DNA of 64,000 nt. It comes from Candolleomyces eurysporus. Its lineage: Eukaryota; Basidiomycota; Agaricomycetes; Agaricales; Psathyrellaceae. Below, in pieces: positions 1-11,109 of this stretch. Where the stretch lies: assembly GCA_027579435.1 (NCBI GenBank), contig JANBPK010000733.1:54597-118596 (forward strand), given 5' to 3'. The notes beneath the pieces were generated by a model. The model had not been told where the DNA came from, made no database searches, and saw only the letters and a program-made list of their open reading frames with translations. How positions within the stretch are numbered: position 1 is the stretch's first letter; every line of letters begins with the position of its first letter. The position numbers and the translations under genes are program-made.

Positions 1-977
1 AATGGGAACCGAGTGTTCTATACATACCTTTTTAGGACCGGAAGGAGCTTCGTGGTCTCGATAGGTCGAAATTTTAGGGACCAATCCCTGCGCTTTATTT
101 TGGGGGAAGAAGGTACCAGTCAGAGTCTCTGCTGACTTGACCAATTTTCGCCCCTTGAAATTTCTTGTCTCCACCCGCAGTCAGGGCCCCAGAAGTATTT
201 CCTCGAGGACAACTCCACATCGAAGCCTGCTTTGGAGTAGGGCTACACTCATACGAAGGAGACCAGTTAATTTTGAGGGTGAATTCCATTTGATAGGCTG
301 TTCGTCTTCGACTTGGAAGTGTTTAAAACGCCCGAATCACGCTGGTTTCTGATGATAAGATAAATTCTAGTTCTAGTGAGCTGATAGAAGGTCCACCCCA
401 CTGTTTAAGCTCAAACTTTGAAGGAGAATTGGACGAGAAAAAGTTGCTTCCGCACGCTTTCCGAGCCGCCGGAGGATCTCCATCAGATGCGACCCTGGTG
501 GTGGTGTTTGATTTGCGCTCAGATTCGAGAGCATGGCCATGAATTAAGACCTACGTATTACTATTAAGAATTATATTGCGTCAGTTTCGGTGTCTGTAGC
601 TTGTTTTCATCGGCGTTGTCGGACGTGAGGGCAAGGGTCAATGACTCTGTCTCTTTAGACTATAGTCGCTCCGTACAAAATGCGAAGCGAGAGGCACGGA
701 GAGCAAGAGAGAGAATTCCCAGACTACGGTGTGATCGAAAACAAACAAATCAGTGGTTCAGAAAAGGCGTAGGACGATTGCAAATTGCGTTCATCACAAG
801 TTCACCTCTTTCACCGACCACCGTCAACATACTTTTCAGTCATCACCCTCGTTCACTGCCGTAACCATTACCGGGTCACAGCCAAAGCCTGTCGCCCACC
901 CCAGGGCAGCTGTCAAGGAAGCTTTCGTATACCACAATCCTTTCCAGTACCTTCCACAGGCCCGACCGAGTTCGACG
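1..977. other. Left edge and upstream region of chorismate mutase
   Basis: No gene can be supported here. Short open frames exist on both strands but none shows a recognisable domain or an exon structure that continues. The last few hundred bases are presumably the promoter and 5' leader of the chorismate mutase that follows. The first 350 bases could hold the end of a minus-strand gene, but nothing in them is diagnostic. Confidence 0.5.
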
Positions 978-2215
978 ATGATTTCCCTCAACTTTATGAC
1001 AGGGGAAGACCCTCTGTCTCTCGATCGAATACGTGCTGTCTTGACTCGTTTAGAAGATACCATCATTTTCGGGCTTATCGAGCGAGCTCAGTTCGCCCAC
1101 AACCCTCGCATCTACCAGAAAGGGGCCTTCAAGGAGCTGTCCGACTTGGGCTTCTCAGGGAGCTGGCTGGAGTGGTTCTTGAAGGAAACAGAGACATTCC
1201 ATGGTACGTACAAGTTATGGCCCTTCTGTGAGGTTTGATCTAATCTCTATTACAGCAAAGGCAAGGAGGTATACGAGGCAAGTCGGTCCATGTGCTGCGA
1301 TCCCACAATTGGTATCCTGACTTTTAAACAGTCCAGACGAGCTGCCCTTCACTACTGGGCTTCCAGAGCCTGTTCTTCCTCCCCTGTCTTTCCCGAAAAT
1401 CCTCTTCCCGAACAATATCAATGCCAACCCCTCGATTCTGTCCTTCTACACTCGTGCCATCGTCCCTCGCATCACCCACCGAGCCACTATTGCTCTCGCA
1501 GCGCAAAAGAGGGCCAAGGGCATCGTTGGAGACGCTGAGTTCGAGGACGACGGAAACTACGGCAGCTCTGCTACCCTCGATATTGAGGTACTCCAGTCCA
1601 TCAGCAAACGTGTGCATTACGGTGGGTCCCTCAAACTCTCCCCAATGCCTAATCTCGAGCTGAACCAACAATACTTCCTATCTATTTATTCAACTACCTT
1701 CAGGCAAATTCGTCTCTGAATCGAAATTCATGAGTGACCCAGCTGCATTCATTCCGCACATCATCAAGCCCAACCGTGAGGCCCTCGAGAAACTCATCAC
1801 CAAACCCGAGGTGGAGCGCAAGCTCTTGCTGCGGCTGCAGAAGAAGGCAGCGACGTATGCCCAAGACGTCCAAGTGAACCAAGACGCCGATCTGACCGCT
1901 ACAAGTGCAAATGGGAACGGGAATGTTCCAAATGGCGTGGTGAACGGAGGCGGCAAGCCATCGAGTGCTTCGGCAAAGATAGACGTTGACGGCGTCGTCG
2001 ACTTGTACGAGAGCTACATCATTCCTTTGACAAAGGAGGTAGAGGTGAGTGGGGGCATCAAGTTTCTGCCTATCAAAAGAGTACATTGACCCATGATGAT
2101 CTTTTGTTAGGTTGAATACCTCCTTCATAGATTGGACGGACTGAGCCAGGAAGAGATCGATATTCTCATGGCCATCTCCAAGCGCAAGGCGGAGACTGAG
2201 GCACAGTCATCGTAG
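978..2215 (+). CDS. ARO7: Chorismate mutase (AroQ, fungal allosteric type)
   Basis: Converts chorismate to prephenate, the committed step to phenylalanine and tyrosine, in the cytosol. Five exons (978-1203, 1256-1277, 1332-1621, 1704-2044, 2111-2215) sum to 984 nt, 327 residues, a little longer than the roughly 256-residue yeast enzyme. The N-terminus carries the [20 protein letters not shown] helix typical of the family, then ARRYTSPDELPF, and near the C-terminus [15 protein letters not shown], which contains the Thr-Lys-Glu active-site group of yeast Aro7. A Gly/Asn/Ser-rich loop of about 30 residues (NGNGNVPNG region) is inserted before the last helix. Exon 2 is only 22 nt, and intron 2 uses a GC donor (AG/GCAAGT). 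Choosing a GT donor nine bases upstream would delete the conserved RYT. The start ATG is the first in frame before the conserved helix. Confidence 0.93.
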
Positions 2216-2935
2216 ATCCGCATTTTTCTAACATGTTGGTGGAAGGACTCGAACAATGGAAAAAAGACAAAATGGACTTGTACCAAGTATGCACTCACCA
2301 ATGTACTTACTAACTTACTGGAGTAGATAGGTTCGTGCCACCCCCGGACCGAAGCAGGGGACGTGCTCCGAATCTACGGAGATGATACCTCGATGGACAT
2401 CTGTCATGAACGCCTACTAAACGTTAAATACGCGTGTTATCACGGCAACGGCAACAGCACAGATAAGTTGAATTGGATTGCGTTGACAAACGACCAGTAA
2501 GTAAAGAACATAAGACACGTATAAGTGCCAAACGAGAGTGGGGCTACAATTTTGGAGATTGGCAAATATAGAGATAAAAGAATGAGGATAACCGGCGTCC
2601 ATGAGGGGGGTTTGATGAGGTATAGGTATCACAAAAAAGGGGCAAAGTGAAAAACTCGGGGGGATAAAGATAGATCAGAAATAGGCATAAATAGATAGAA
2701 GAGCGAAGGACGGTGAGCAAACGTATCATTGATACAGTGAAGCATAATCAGGGGAACGACGCAGCGAAACAAAGATGGCCAGAGGTATCCAACACAACAA
2801 AAGCGCGTCCGGCATGTATACAAGTGGGCTAGAGGGGAATCAGATGCAAAAAGATAAAACGAGGCGGGTATTGAAAGATCAAAGACCGAGATCTAGGTAG
2901 CATTTGAGTCGATACCCCGAAGCAGTCCAGGGAGA
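2216..2935. other. Convergent 3' flanks of ARO7 and a septin-like gene
   Basis: Gap of 720 bases between two convergent genes. It is A-rich on the plus strand and has only short chance frames. Presumably the two 3' untranslated regions; nothing else seen. Confidence 0.5.
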
Positions 2936-5116
2936 TCACCACAAACCTTCAAGCAAGCGCTGGCGCTGCTCCTCCGAAATTTGCGCAGTGGCGCGACGAG
3001 CTAGAAGCTTCTCAGTACGGTATTTCTCGTACAAGACTTCCTTCGTTCGGATCTTGAGAAGCTGTACGAGGAAAGCATGTCAATCCTCCGTTGAAAGTTG
3101 AGATAGATAAGGAGCAAACAAACCTTGAGATGTGTCGACATAATGGCTGTTCTCATAGCGGCAAAATCGCAATGTTTAGGATCCAAAACGTCAATCGTCC
3201 CCCATCGATACTTGCGAATGAACACGCCCTTCAAATCTTCCGGGGGTCCACTGAGGAATGGCACGTTCTTCAAGCTCTTCACAGAAGCAGGCGTCTGCGG
3301 AACAGTCTCACCGCCTTCACTCTCGGACTGCGACGGATTCGGGGTGGGTGCCCTTTCGCTGGCCGGAGAGGACACCAGCTTTAGGCGTCGCCGTCCAGGC
3401 TCCGGTGCAATGAGTGCAAACGGCAAGAGGGACCCCACGTCCATTTTAGAGACAATGTGGGCAGAGAAGCGCACGGTGGCGACACTGTCAAGATCACCAA
3501 AATCGGGCGATACAGGACGACGGTCGTCTTCTGCCACCTGCGACAGTTCCCTCCTGCGGGATCTTGAACGAGACGCAGGTCGACCGTGACGGCTTCCGCG
3601 AAGCTTCACAACTGGCCTCGAAACCCGCTCTTCAGCCGATTCTTCGCCTTCGGCCTTGGTATCTGGACTGTTAGATGTGGCGTTCCCATTAGAGGCGTGC
3701 CCGTTTTCGGGTTGAGCGGCAGCTTCACCGTTGGCGTCGTCGTCGTCGGATTCTTTTGGCTTGGGAGCAGCAAACTTGGTCTTGCGCTTCGGCGTGCTCT
3801 CAGGATCGGGAGTAGCGCTCTCAGGGGGAGCGAAAACGCCAAGATCGACACCAGCCTGTGCCAATCCCGTGAGGACGGCCTTCTTCACAGCTTGGAGCTT
3901 CTCGTCCGTCAATGAATCCGTGTGTGCGATAACAGGGAGAATGTTTGCGCGAGCAGATATGCGGCGAATGACACGAATCTCTGCTGGAGACAACGTCAAC
4001 GTCTCCTGGTCTTCTTCCTCTTCTTCCTGCTCTGAATCATCGTCCGAAGACGTGTCCGAAACGAGGTCGGGCACTGCCGATTGAGAAACCGTCGTCTCCG
4101 AACGCGTTTTCGTAGGCAAGCCAGTCTGGGTTTGTCGTTCCCCAGCCGTCGTCACAGAAGCGGGGTCGATCATGTAGATACAGCTGTATAAAAGCATAAG
4201 TTTGAGTGAATTTGGAAAGGGATCTGAGAGGGCATACATGTGAACGTGCTGGTCTCCTTTGCTCTGTCGGACAACTTTGGACTCCTATTTCAACGCAGAG
4301 TTAGCACCCCCAACGCGCTGCACGCAGACACTCGAAACTTGCCTCGCTCATAGTATCGGCATACTGGGCATCCAGGTACTTGATGATCGAGCTAACTTGA
4401 CGGTCGAGCTTCAACTCCCTGCCTTCTTGGAAATCAAGACCGGGGGTATCGATGACGGAAAACAAGATTCGGTCAAAACGGGACTCGGAAATCTCCACGC
4501 ACGCCGTCTGGATAGCCTGAGTAGGTTTGGTCGTCCCCTTCAAAAAGCTCTCCAGCGCCGCCTTCTGGTCCACAGTCGCCGCTGGGGATATATCCGCCGT
4601 TTCCAGCAGCAAACGAAGTAGTGACGTTTTGCCCGTTCCTTTCCCCCCNTGCAACCTGTTGAACGCGTTATATCTCCAACACGCGATGCCACAGCGGGTA
4701 GACTCGCTTACCATGAGATTGAATGTCGGTGGGACGCGGGCTCGCCTCTGACTGTACCTGCCAGCCAGAGAAGCGGTTGTCGAAGACCTCTTGGGTTCGA
4801 AAGTCGGCGGTCCACCAGCCGTCATATACAATGCGGAAATCGAGCCGGTGCCACTTTCTGAAGGGCGTCCACTGCTTTCCGAGGGTCGAAAGGGTTTGTG
4901 AAAGGGTATCGGAGTGCGGTCGGCCTGGAGGGAGACTTTGGCGCCACCATGGTGTTTTTCCTCCTCAGCTTCAGGAGCGACCTCTCTTATTGCCGTGATG
5001 TCGACGAGATCTTCAGGCCACGGGATACCTTGGCTGTTGAGCGTCGGAAGCGAGGGCGAGGTCCGTATAGCTGGCTCAGAAGCGGCCTTCTTTGACTTGC
5101 GGCGAAACGAAAACAT
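2936..5116 (-). CDS. Septin-like GTPase, diverged, with long acidic and basic insertions
   Basis: Predicted P-loop GTPase of the septin class, roughly 530 residues, longer than most septin G-domain proteins. In order: basic Ser-rich N-terminus (MFSFRRKSKKAASEP), G1 loop AGGKGTGKTSLLR, G3 DTPG, an acidic stretch (SDTSSDDDSEQEEEEE), the G4 equivalent AHTD in place of septin AKAD, an Arg/Ser-rich insert (SRSRSRRR), and the septin unique element as FIRKYRWGTIDVLDPKHCDF, followed by a terminal helix ending at the stop at 2936. Introns: one just before the P-loop (4656-4711), one with a GC donor near 4342 (GAG/GCAAGT), one splitting HI/CIYMIDP, and one before the last exon. The N at 4649 must be dropped to keep the P-loop in frame. 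It lies next to a paralogue in the same orientation. Whether it polymerises with canonical septins cannot be told from sequence. Confidence 0.8.
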
Positions 5117-5832
5117 GACGCGACAACTTGCAGGCTAGCCCGGGAAGCAAAAACGAAAGCGAAATGAAAGCGAAAAAGCGGGAGAATAACGAAAAGAGAG
5201 AAAAGCCAGGTGCACTCTGACGGCCGTTAAGCGCACAGAGTCGTCGATGCTGCCAATTGCCTGCCACCGAGTCTGGCAAATGCACAAAAGAAACCAACCA
5301 ATGAATTTCATCGGTCCATTTGGGACGCCCACCAAAGCCACCGAGCCACATCAAAACAAAAATACACAGGCTCCCCGGATTCTCATACCAACAAATTCAG
5401 TTTCATTTGATCAAGGTTACACGAGGTTGCAGTATCTTCTACCGCTATATGCAAAAAATAATAGCTAGCTATTCGAAAAAGCCCAAAACCCGCATGAATG
5501 ACAAAACATGGAGACTAGAAAAAAGGAGAAAAGCAAAGAGGGTAACACTGGGCCATCGAGGCTCCGGCCGGGAGCAAGCAATAGAGGTAGACAGAACATT
5601 CTTCAAGGACAGCATGAGTTTGGACAGATAGGGAGACCGAATAATGTGAGCACGGCAAATGAATGAGCGTGAATGATGACAGAAAGAAAGAAAGGAGATA
5701 AAGGATCAGGGAACGTAATTCTACAATGGTGGACGGAGACAAATGGCACAGATGAGAGAGGACGTGAAGGGAAAACAATGGGTGATAACATGAGGACAAG
5801 GTATGAATTCGAAAAATGTTGGGTATACCTAT
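5117..5832. other. Spacer between the two septin-like genes
   Basis: About 716 bases holding the 3' end of the upstream fusion gene and the promoter of the downstream septin-like gene, both on the minus strand. Purine-rich (GAAA/AGAAAG runs) on the plus strand. No supported gene. Confidence 0.5.
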
Positions 5833-8800
5833 TCACTGAGCAATGGAGAGCGTTTCCTCCATTCTCATTTTCTTCGCCACTCGACTCATCTCGGATCCGG
5901 AGTGGTCCCCTGGCCTTTTCAAATCTATATCGTTGTCAAGGCGATGCCCAATCTCCCTCCCAAGGTCAAGACCGCCGGTCGACGGCGTCGGGATCATGCG
6001 AGATGACGGAGGAGAAAGTGATCCAGGAGAGTCGGCGTTGGCCTTCGATGTCGAAGCTCGCCTTTTCTTGGGGCCAGGCCCGTTTGAGTCGTGAACATAA
6101 TTGCAAGCCAGTTGCCGTCGGGCGCAGCTAGCACACGCTGGGTGTGCGCCATCACATTTTGTCTTGCGTGCTGGACGGAGGACGGGTTCAATTCAATAAG
6201 AACATTGTAAAATAGAAGCTCACTACACACCTCTGCAGAAGTTGCACGCAACCACTTTTGGTCCAGAACTTCCCGGGCCTCTAGTGCTCTTGCCTGGAAC
6301 GGTAGCCGAACGCTTCCTTAAAGTTGACGGCTGATCGTTGGTTGGGCGGAGAGGCGCGAGCGCAAGACTGCTGTTAGGCGCAGACATAGGGCCCGGTGTC
6401 GGTGGCTGGTCTGGAAGGAGCGTAGTAATATGGGGAAGCTCGTGATCCGGGTAATACGCGTGGGGCTCAGAGTTGCGAACCATCTTGTGGGGCTGATACT
6501 GAGCATTAGAGGAAGGTGGAGGCTGTGGAGGTGAGACCGGGCCTGCAGGATGCACACCGCTTGGGCCACCAACAGACTTTGGATAAGGATCGCGACGGTC
6601 GCTCATAGGAGGAAGCCCACCAGGTGGGTGATAGCCGTCTGGATGAAGTTTATCGACATTGGAGCTTCGCCGGGAGATGGACTGGGACGAGACCTCGGGG
6701 GAAGCTGAGGGCTCTGGCGAGCGTTCATCTCCACTCTCGCTTTCACTTTCTTCACCCTTGGGCCGCTGGGTCCTAGATATGGTACCCCTCCGTTTGTTCT
6801 GGGGCATATAATCACAAGGGTTACTCCTCTTCAAACACTGTGCACATGCAGGACGACCCCCATCACATTTTAGCTTTCTCGCTATGGAATCTGGTGAGAG
6901 ACAATACAAAGCGGGGCATAAAAGACGGGCTTACATCGGCAGAAGTTACAAGCGACGGTTATTTTCTTCGTTCGTTGCTTGGTCGTTCCTAAACAAAGCC
7001 AATAAATTGAATGGAGTCAGGAGAAAGGAAGCGCGGGAACTTACTTGGACCCGAGGACTTGACTGATCCACTCGCGTTACCGTTATCGTTCATGGGGCGA
7101 GAACCTGTGCGAAGGTCTTGGGGGTGAGTCGATATGCCAATGGGGTGTCGGTGAGTGGGCTGGGTGGTCGTGTCAATGGCTAATATAGGGCGCGAGCCGG
7201 AAGCCATTGGTCCCATGACGTGAGGAACCTGTGCAACGGAATGACGTGAACTAGGGGGATGGTGGGGACCAAATTCCGCTTTGAACTTCTCGAATAGGTA
7301 TTCCCTCGTGTATTTCTGCAAAGTCTGTCCATGGAAATGGAATCATTAGTATTGTTGCGATCACCCATAGAACGGAGAAAGAAGATGAGATGCTTACATC
7401 CATGTGATGAAATATCGCAGATCTGAGCGACAGGAAGTCACTGTGAGCTGGGTCCAGCACATCCACGATGCCCCACCGGTAGCTTCGAATGAATTTCCCT
7501 CGAGCAAGTTTGGAAGGGGGTGGGTATTGTTGAGGGGGGCTATACTGTTGAATGAGCTCGTGCCGGGAAGGAGGCCTTCGAGGGACCCCATCACTATGGG
7601 AGTACATGTCGGGGGATATAAGCGCGTAAGGGAGTCGTAATATGGCCGGGGCGACAGGGGAAGTAGGGGGCGAGTTGCTGTTAGGTGCTGATGTCCCGTT
7701 AGTGTGATTAGCATAGCCATTGGGGGGNCTCGACCCTTTCATCCGGGTGTTGTGGGATCCCGTATTGACCATCCATGTCGAAAATGCCAAACCCAATGCC
7801 TGCCTCTGCAAGGTCACGGCGAATGGCTACCTTGACGGCCGCCAGGCGGTCATTTGAAAGAAGGTCCGCGCGAGCGATGACGGGCAGTACGTTGACTCTG
7901 CCGGACAAACGGCGAATCGCAGCAATGTCAAGTTTTGGCAGGGCGGCGCGGAAAAGGAGCGGGTTGGTAGCAACAGGCGGTTCAAGAATGACGGGCTCCT
8001 GGTCGGGTTGGGAAAAGCTGCCATTGCGCGTTCGAGGTACGACCGGAGCTGGGGGTCCCGGGACCGAAGGTGGCACGATTTGGTCAGGGTCCAGGAAGTA
8101 GATACAACTAGCGAGATTAATTAGAATACGGAATATATGGGATCAATGGGGGTGCGCGACATACAGGTGGACATAGCGGAAGCCAGGATTTTTGCGGCCC
8201 TGCGAGAGAGGGATGTGGTATCAGTCGTACTGCGTGATAACAGACAACGGCGAGCGCTTACCTCCGGCAGGCCGATACCCTCTGCGAAACGCGAATCCAC
8301 ATGGTGAAGAGTGTCCAGCATCAACCGTTCTGCAGCCTGGTCGTCCGAAAAGTCCAGGGACGGCGTGTCAACGAGGGTGAGACCCAGCGGCTTGGCACCG
8401 TCGTCAGTGTCCACCTCGACGTCGATGGTCGCCGAGCGGATGTAGGACGTGTGGCTGCCACAGCCCTGGACGAACTTGGCGATGGATGTGAGCTGGTCCT
8501 TGGAGACATTGGGGGGAGATGTTGCAGGTATCGAGGAGGAGGCGGAGGAAACTGGTCTTGCCTGTGATCCGAGAGCAAACGGGGAATATTAGGTATGTCT
8601 GGGCACCCCGCGCGGGGCACCGAGCGGGGCGTGGTGGAAAGGAGGACTCACCACCGCGACAGCCAGCGACGAGGAGGGTGAACTCTGGCCGGGCGCCATC
8701 TGCTGGACGGGACGGGGGGNAACACGGGGAGCATGAGCAGGAAAAGGAGAAGAAGGGGCTCGCAGCTTACCTGGGGCCTCATGACCGTTCCCGGCATGGG

Positions 8801-8882
8801 GATTGCCTGGATACCCCGCAGACGATGGCTGGGCAGCGCGTTCGGGGTCGTCGAGACGGATCCGATGGTCTGCAGAGTTCAT
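5833..8882 (-). CDS. Septin-like GTPase fused to two Zn2Cys6 DNA-binding modules (predicted)
   Basis: Predicted multi-exon gene, roughly 850 residues. The first half is a septin-like G domain: Walker A VAGCRGGKTSFLR (split by an intron after CRG), G3 DTPSLDF, G4 ARADLL, and the septin unique element RSYRWGIVDVLDPAHSDF, then a C-terminal helix TLQKYTREYLFEKF. A Ser/Pro/His-rich linker follows, then an intron (6989-7044, GTAAGT donor) leads into KQRTKKITVACNFCRSRKLK, the first Zn2Cys6 (CX2CX6CX6CX2CX6C). A disordered stretch of about 170 residues comes next, then the second Zn2Cys6, CNFCRARKTKCDGAHPAC and onward. The protein ends in KKMRMEETLSIAQ. No ATG or promoter-like break precedes the first zinc exon, and the frame is continuous. 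The N at 7728 must be omitted for the frame. Alternative: two closely packed genes, with the regulator starting at an internal Met in the shared frame near 7090-7220. Individual domains are certain; the fusion is an inference. Confidence 0.65.
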
Positions 8883-9573
8883 GGTCGCTGTGGGGNCACG
8901 ACGGGCTCAGGCTGCTGCCAGTGACAGGCCTGGAGAGGGAAAAAGCAGACAGACGGTCTGGCGCAGTAAACGAAGAGCGGTGATTTCGAAAACCTCTGAT
9001 GCGAAGAACCGAATCTATTCCCACCGAGCCAATCGGAACAAATCAAGGTCCAAATCATGCCTCCTCCGCCACCCTCTATTCTGCTTCCCCTATTATACTG
9101 ATATATCACAAAATATACTAGCTTTACACATTATCGCCCGTCCATTTCTTCGCCAGTGCCCCAGGGCACGCATTATACTGTACAATATCGTGGGAGTCGT
9201 GGGCATGCGCCCGGAGTGCGCACGTAAGATCCTAACGAGGGTGGATAGCAACAACAGACGTAACAAGGAAGCCTCAGGGCATCTGTCATTCTCGGACGGT
9301 GAGAACTCAGTGCGGGGAGCAGCCTTGCACTCTCCGAAATCGATCCTGCACGGCCTGGTCCTCCCGTCCGTCAGTCGTCCGTCAGCCACTGCCTCGTTGG
9401 GATGCTCGTGTCTTCCTTCTTCTCGTCATTCTCACCCCATTCTGTCTTCCTCACCCGCTATCGGGCTCGAGACTCTCGTCGGTCGTCCCCGGGCTTTGCA
9501 GGGGCTGCTTCCTTTAGGAAAGAACCTGATAGCGTGAAATGCGCCGTGATCACCTTGTGATCCGTGGTCACAG
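8883..9573. other. Upstream region of the septin/Zn2Cys6 gene
   Basis: 691 bases between two minus-strand genes, containing the 3' flank of the Zn2Cys6 gene at 9574 and the promoter of the fusion gene. Only chance frames seen. Confidence 0.5.
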
Positions 9574-11109
9574 CTATCGGGGATTCCTATTCATGTCTTC
9601 TGCATCCGACCGATCTTCTGAGCTTGTTTCCCTACTTCGGGGGGTCCATCTCCTGGATTCTGCTGGGCCCGGAATATGCAGAGACGGATATTGCGGAGCT
9701 TCCGCCGGAGGTTCAAAGGTGTATCGGTCCAGGTTGATGACAGAGGTGTATTGCCGGACCTCTGGCGCCAGCGCCTCCAGCTCATGTGAGGATCGATCTG
9801 TGGGTGTCGCCTGCATATGGATTCCCGATGTGCTTGCCTCTGGTTCTTTGCCGGGGGACGGGTGTGNGCCACCGACAGACGCCAGTGCTGCTGCGCGCTT
9901 CCGGGCACGACTTCCCTTGGGCGCCTTGCCCGGCCCACGCCGTCTCTGGAAGGTCGGGTATTTGCATTCAAATCGTCGCTCGAAACAGTTCTTGCACCGT
10001 GGTTTCTCGCCGTCGCATTTCAGTTTGCGACCTTGAGGACGCCATGAGAGACTGATATGGAGAGATGACTGATTTGGAAACTGACCTCGACAAAATTCGC
10101 AGGCTACCGGGGTTTTGGTCCGTTTCTGAGTATGGCTGCTTGCGTCACTGTGCGCATTCGGATTCGTGTCTGAATAGGGCAACTTCGGGCTCACTCTGGG
10201 CTGGATGTTAGACGGAGAAGGGGAGTTGGAGGGTGGCGGAAGGGTATAGTTGTCGACCCTCGAGGACGACGGGTAAAATCGCGGCTTCTCCTCCACGGAG
10301 CTTGACGCGTGGAACAGCGAGGTATAAGAAGAGCTGGCAGGGGCTGAATACGATGAAGTCATGTCTGCAAAGAAACTCTGAGTAATCAGAGTAAAAAATC
10401 GAATCGCTGAAACCTCACGGTATGGGGACGCAGTTGGATGCGCTAGCAAAGGCGACAGGGTGCCAGGACGTCGCGGGAAATCGATAGGACGTGTTTCACC
10501 GAACGAGCTTTCCAAGCGGTGGTCAAGAGGGGGTGGTGACCTCTGAGGATCGCGGCCTGCACGAAAACTATCGTTTCGCGGAGCATCGTGGTATGAAAAG
10601 GGAGATCTCGAGTCCACCAGATCTGGCCAAGAATTCCGAGCAGGCTGCCAGGCAGTGGGCCGGTCAGCACTGAGAGGTGGTAGCGCGGTCTGGGTAGCCT
10701 CGTGTTTCGGCTGCCGCCACGCACTGGGATCGCGCGACGTCCTAGGTGAAAAATCGAGGTTAGATGGACCCGGCTCTCCCTCACGCCAGCGACGAGTCTG
10801 TGCATCGTCGCGCGTTGGGGGGTTTACGATCCTGGAGAGGCTGGAGGAGCGTGATGTGTGAAACACTGGATCACTGTATATAGGCCTCTGCGTCGAGATT
10901 GCCGTTTGATGGACAGGTGCACCTGCCAAATCTATTAAAGAAGCAGCGGAGGGCGGAGGAAGCCTATCGAGAGGCGGAATGGGATCGTCTGGAGGGGCGC
11001 GTCGCAGGGGCGGATCGTCGAGGGGCTGGCGGGGCGCGGTGTAGAGATGGCGGCGCAGACTCTTTGGGAGGGAGCTGGAGAGGGAATCATCGTCGGAGGA
11101 GGAAGGCAT
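9574..11109 (-). CDS. Zn2Cys6 transcription factor with long disordered N-terminus
   Basis: Fungal binuclear-zinc-cluster regulator of about 475 residues. The first 330 residues are Ser/Pro/Arg-rich and apparently disordered. The single Zn2Cys6 follows as CEFCR/GRKLKCDGEKPRC then KNCFERRFEC, with a basic tail (QRRRGPGKAPKGSRARKR) that fits the linker and DNA-contact region. No fungal-specific transcription factor domain is visible after it. The start was placed at MPSSSDDDSLSSSLPK (11109); the frame is open further upstream, so an earlier Met at 11217 is possible. Two introns: a 54-nt one near 10364-10417, a multiple of three that leaves the frame open, and one exactly after the CEFCR Arg codon in phase 1. 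Both zinc modules of the neighbouring fusion gene have the same intron position, suggesting common origin. Target genes unknown. Confidence 0.8.
   Translation of the reverse strand: MPSSSDDDSLSSSLPKSLRRHLYTAPRQPLDDPPLRRAPPDDPIPPLDRLPPPSAASLIDLAGAPVHQTAISTQRPIYSDPVFHTSRSSSLSRIVNPPTRDDAQTRRWREGEPGPSNLDFSPRTSRDPSAWRQPKHEATQTALPPLSADRPTAWQPARNSWPDLVDSRSPFSYHDAPRNDSFRAGRDPQRSPPPLDHRLESSFGETRPIDFPRRPGTLSPLLAHPTASPYREVSAIRFFTLITQSFFADMTSSYSAPASSSYTSLFHASSSVEEKPRFYPSSSRVDNYTLPPPSNSPSPSNIQPRVSPKLPYSDTNPNAHSDASSHTQKRTKTPVACEFCRGQFPNQSSLHISLSWRPQGRKLKCDGEKPRCKNCFERRFECKYPTFQRRRGPGKAPKGSRARKRAAALASVGGXHPSPGKEPEASTSGIHMQATPTDRSSHELEALAPEVRQYTSVINLDRYTFEPPAEAPQYPSLHIPGPAESRRWTPRSRETSSEDRSDAEDMNRNPR

Noticed and set aside
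1256..1330. ARO7 model with a 13-nt exon and GT donor at 1269
   Set aside because: It removes the conserved RYT before SPDE; the GC donor at 1278 gives the canonical ARRYTSPDE, so that model was preferred.
8640..8720. Apparent shortened Walker A in the fusion gene
   Set aside because: Re-reading the exon end gives AGCRGGKT once the split Gly codon is counted, which satisfies the A/G-x4-GK-T pattern; no defect.
9590..10050. Plus-strand frames antisense to the Zn2Cys6 gene
   Set aside because: Shadows of the GC-rich coding strand; no start context, splice signals or domains.
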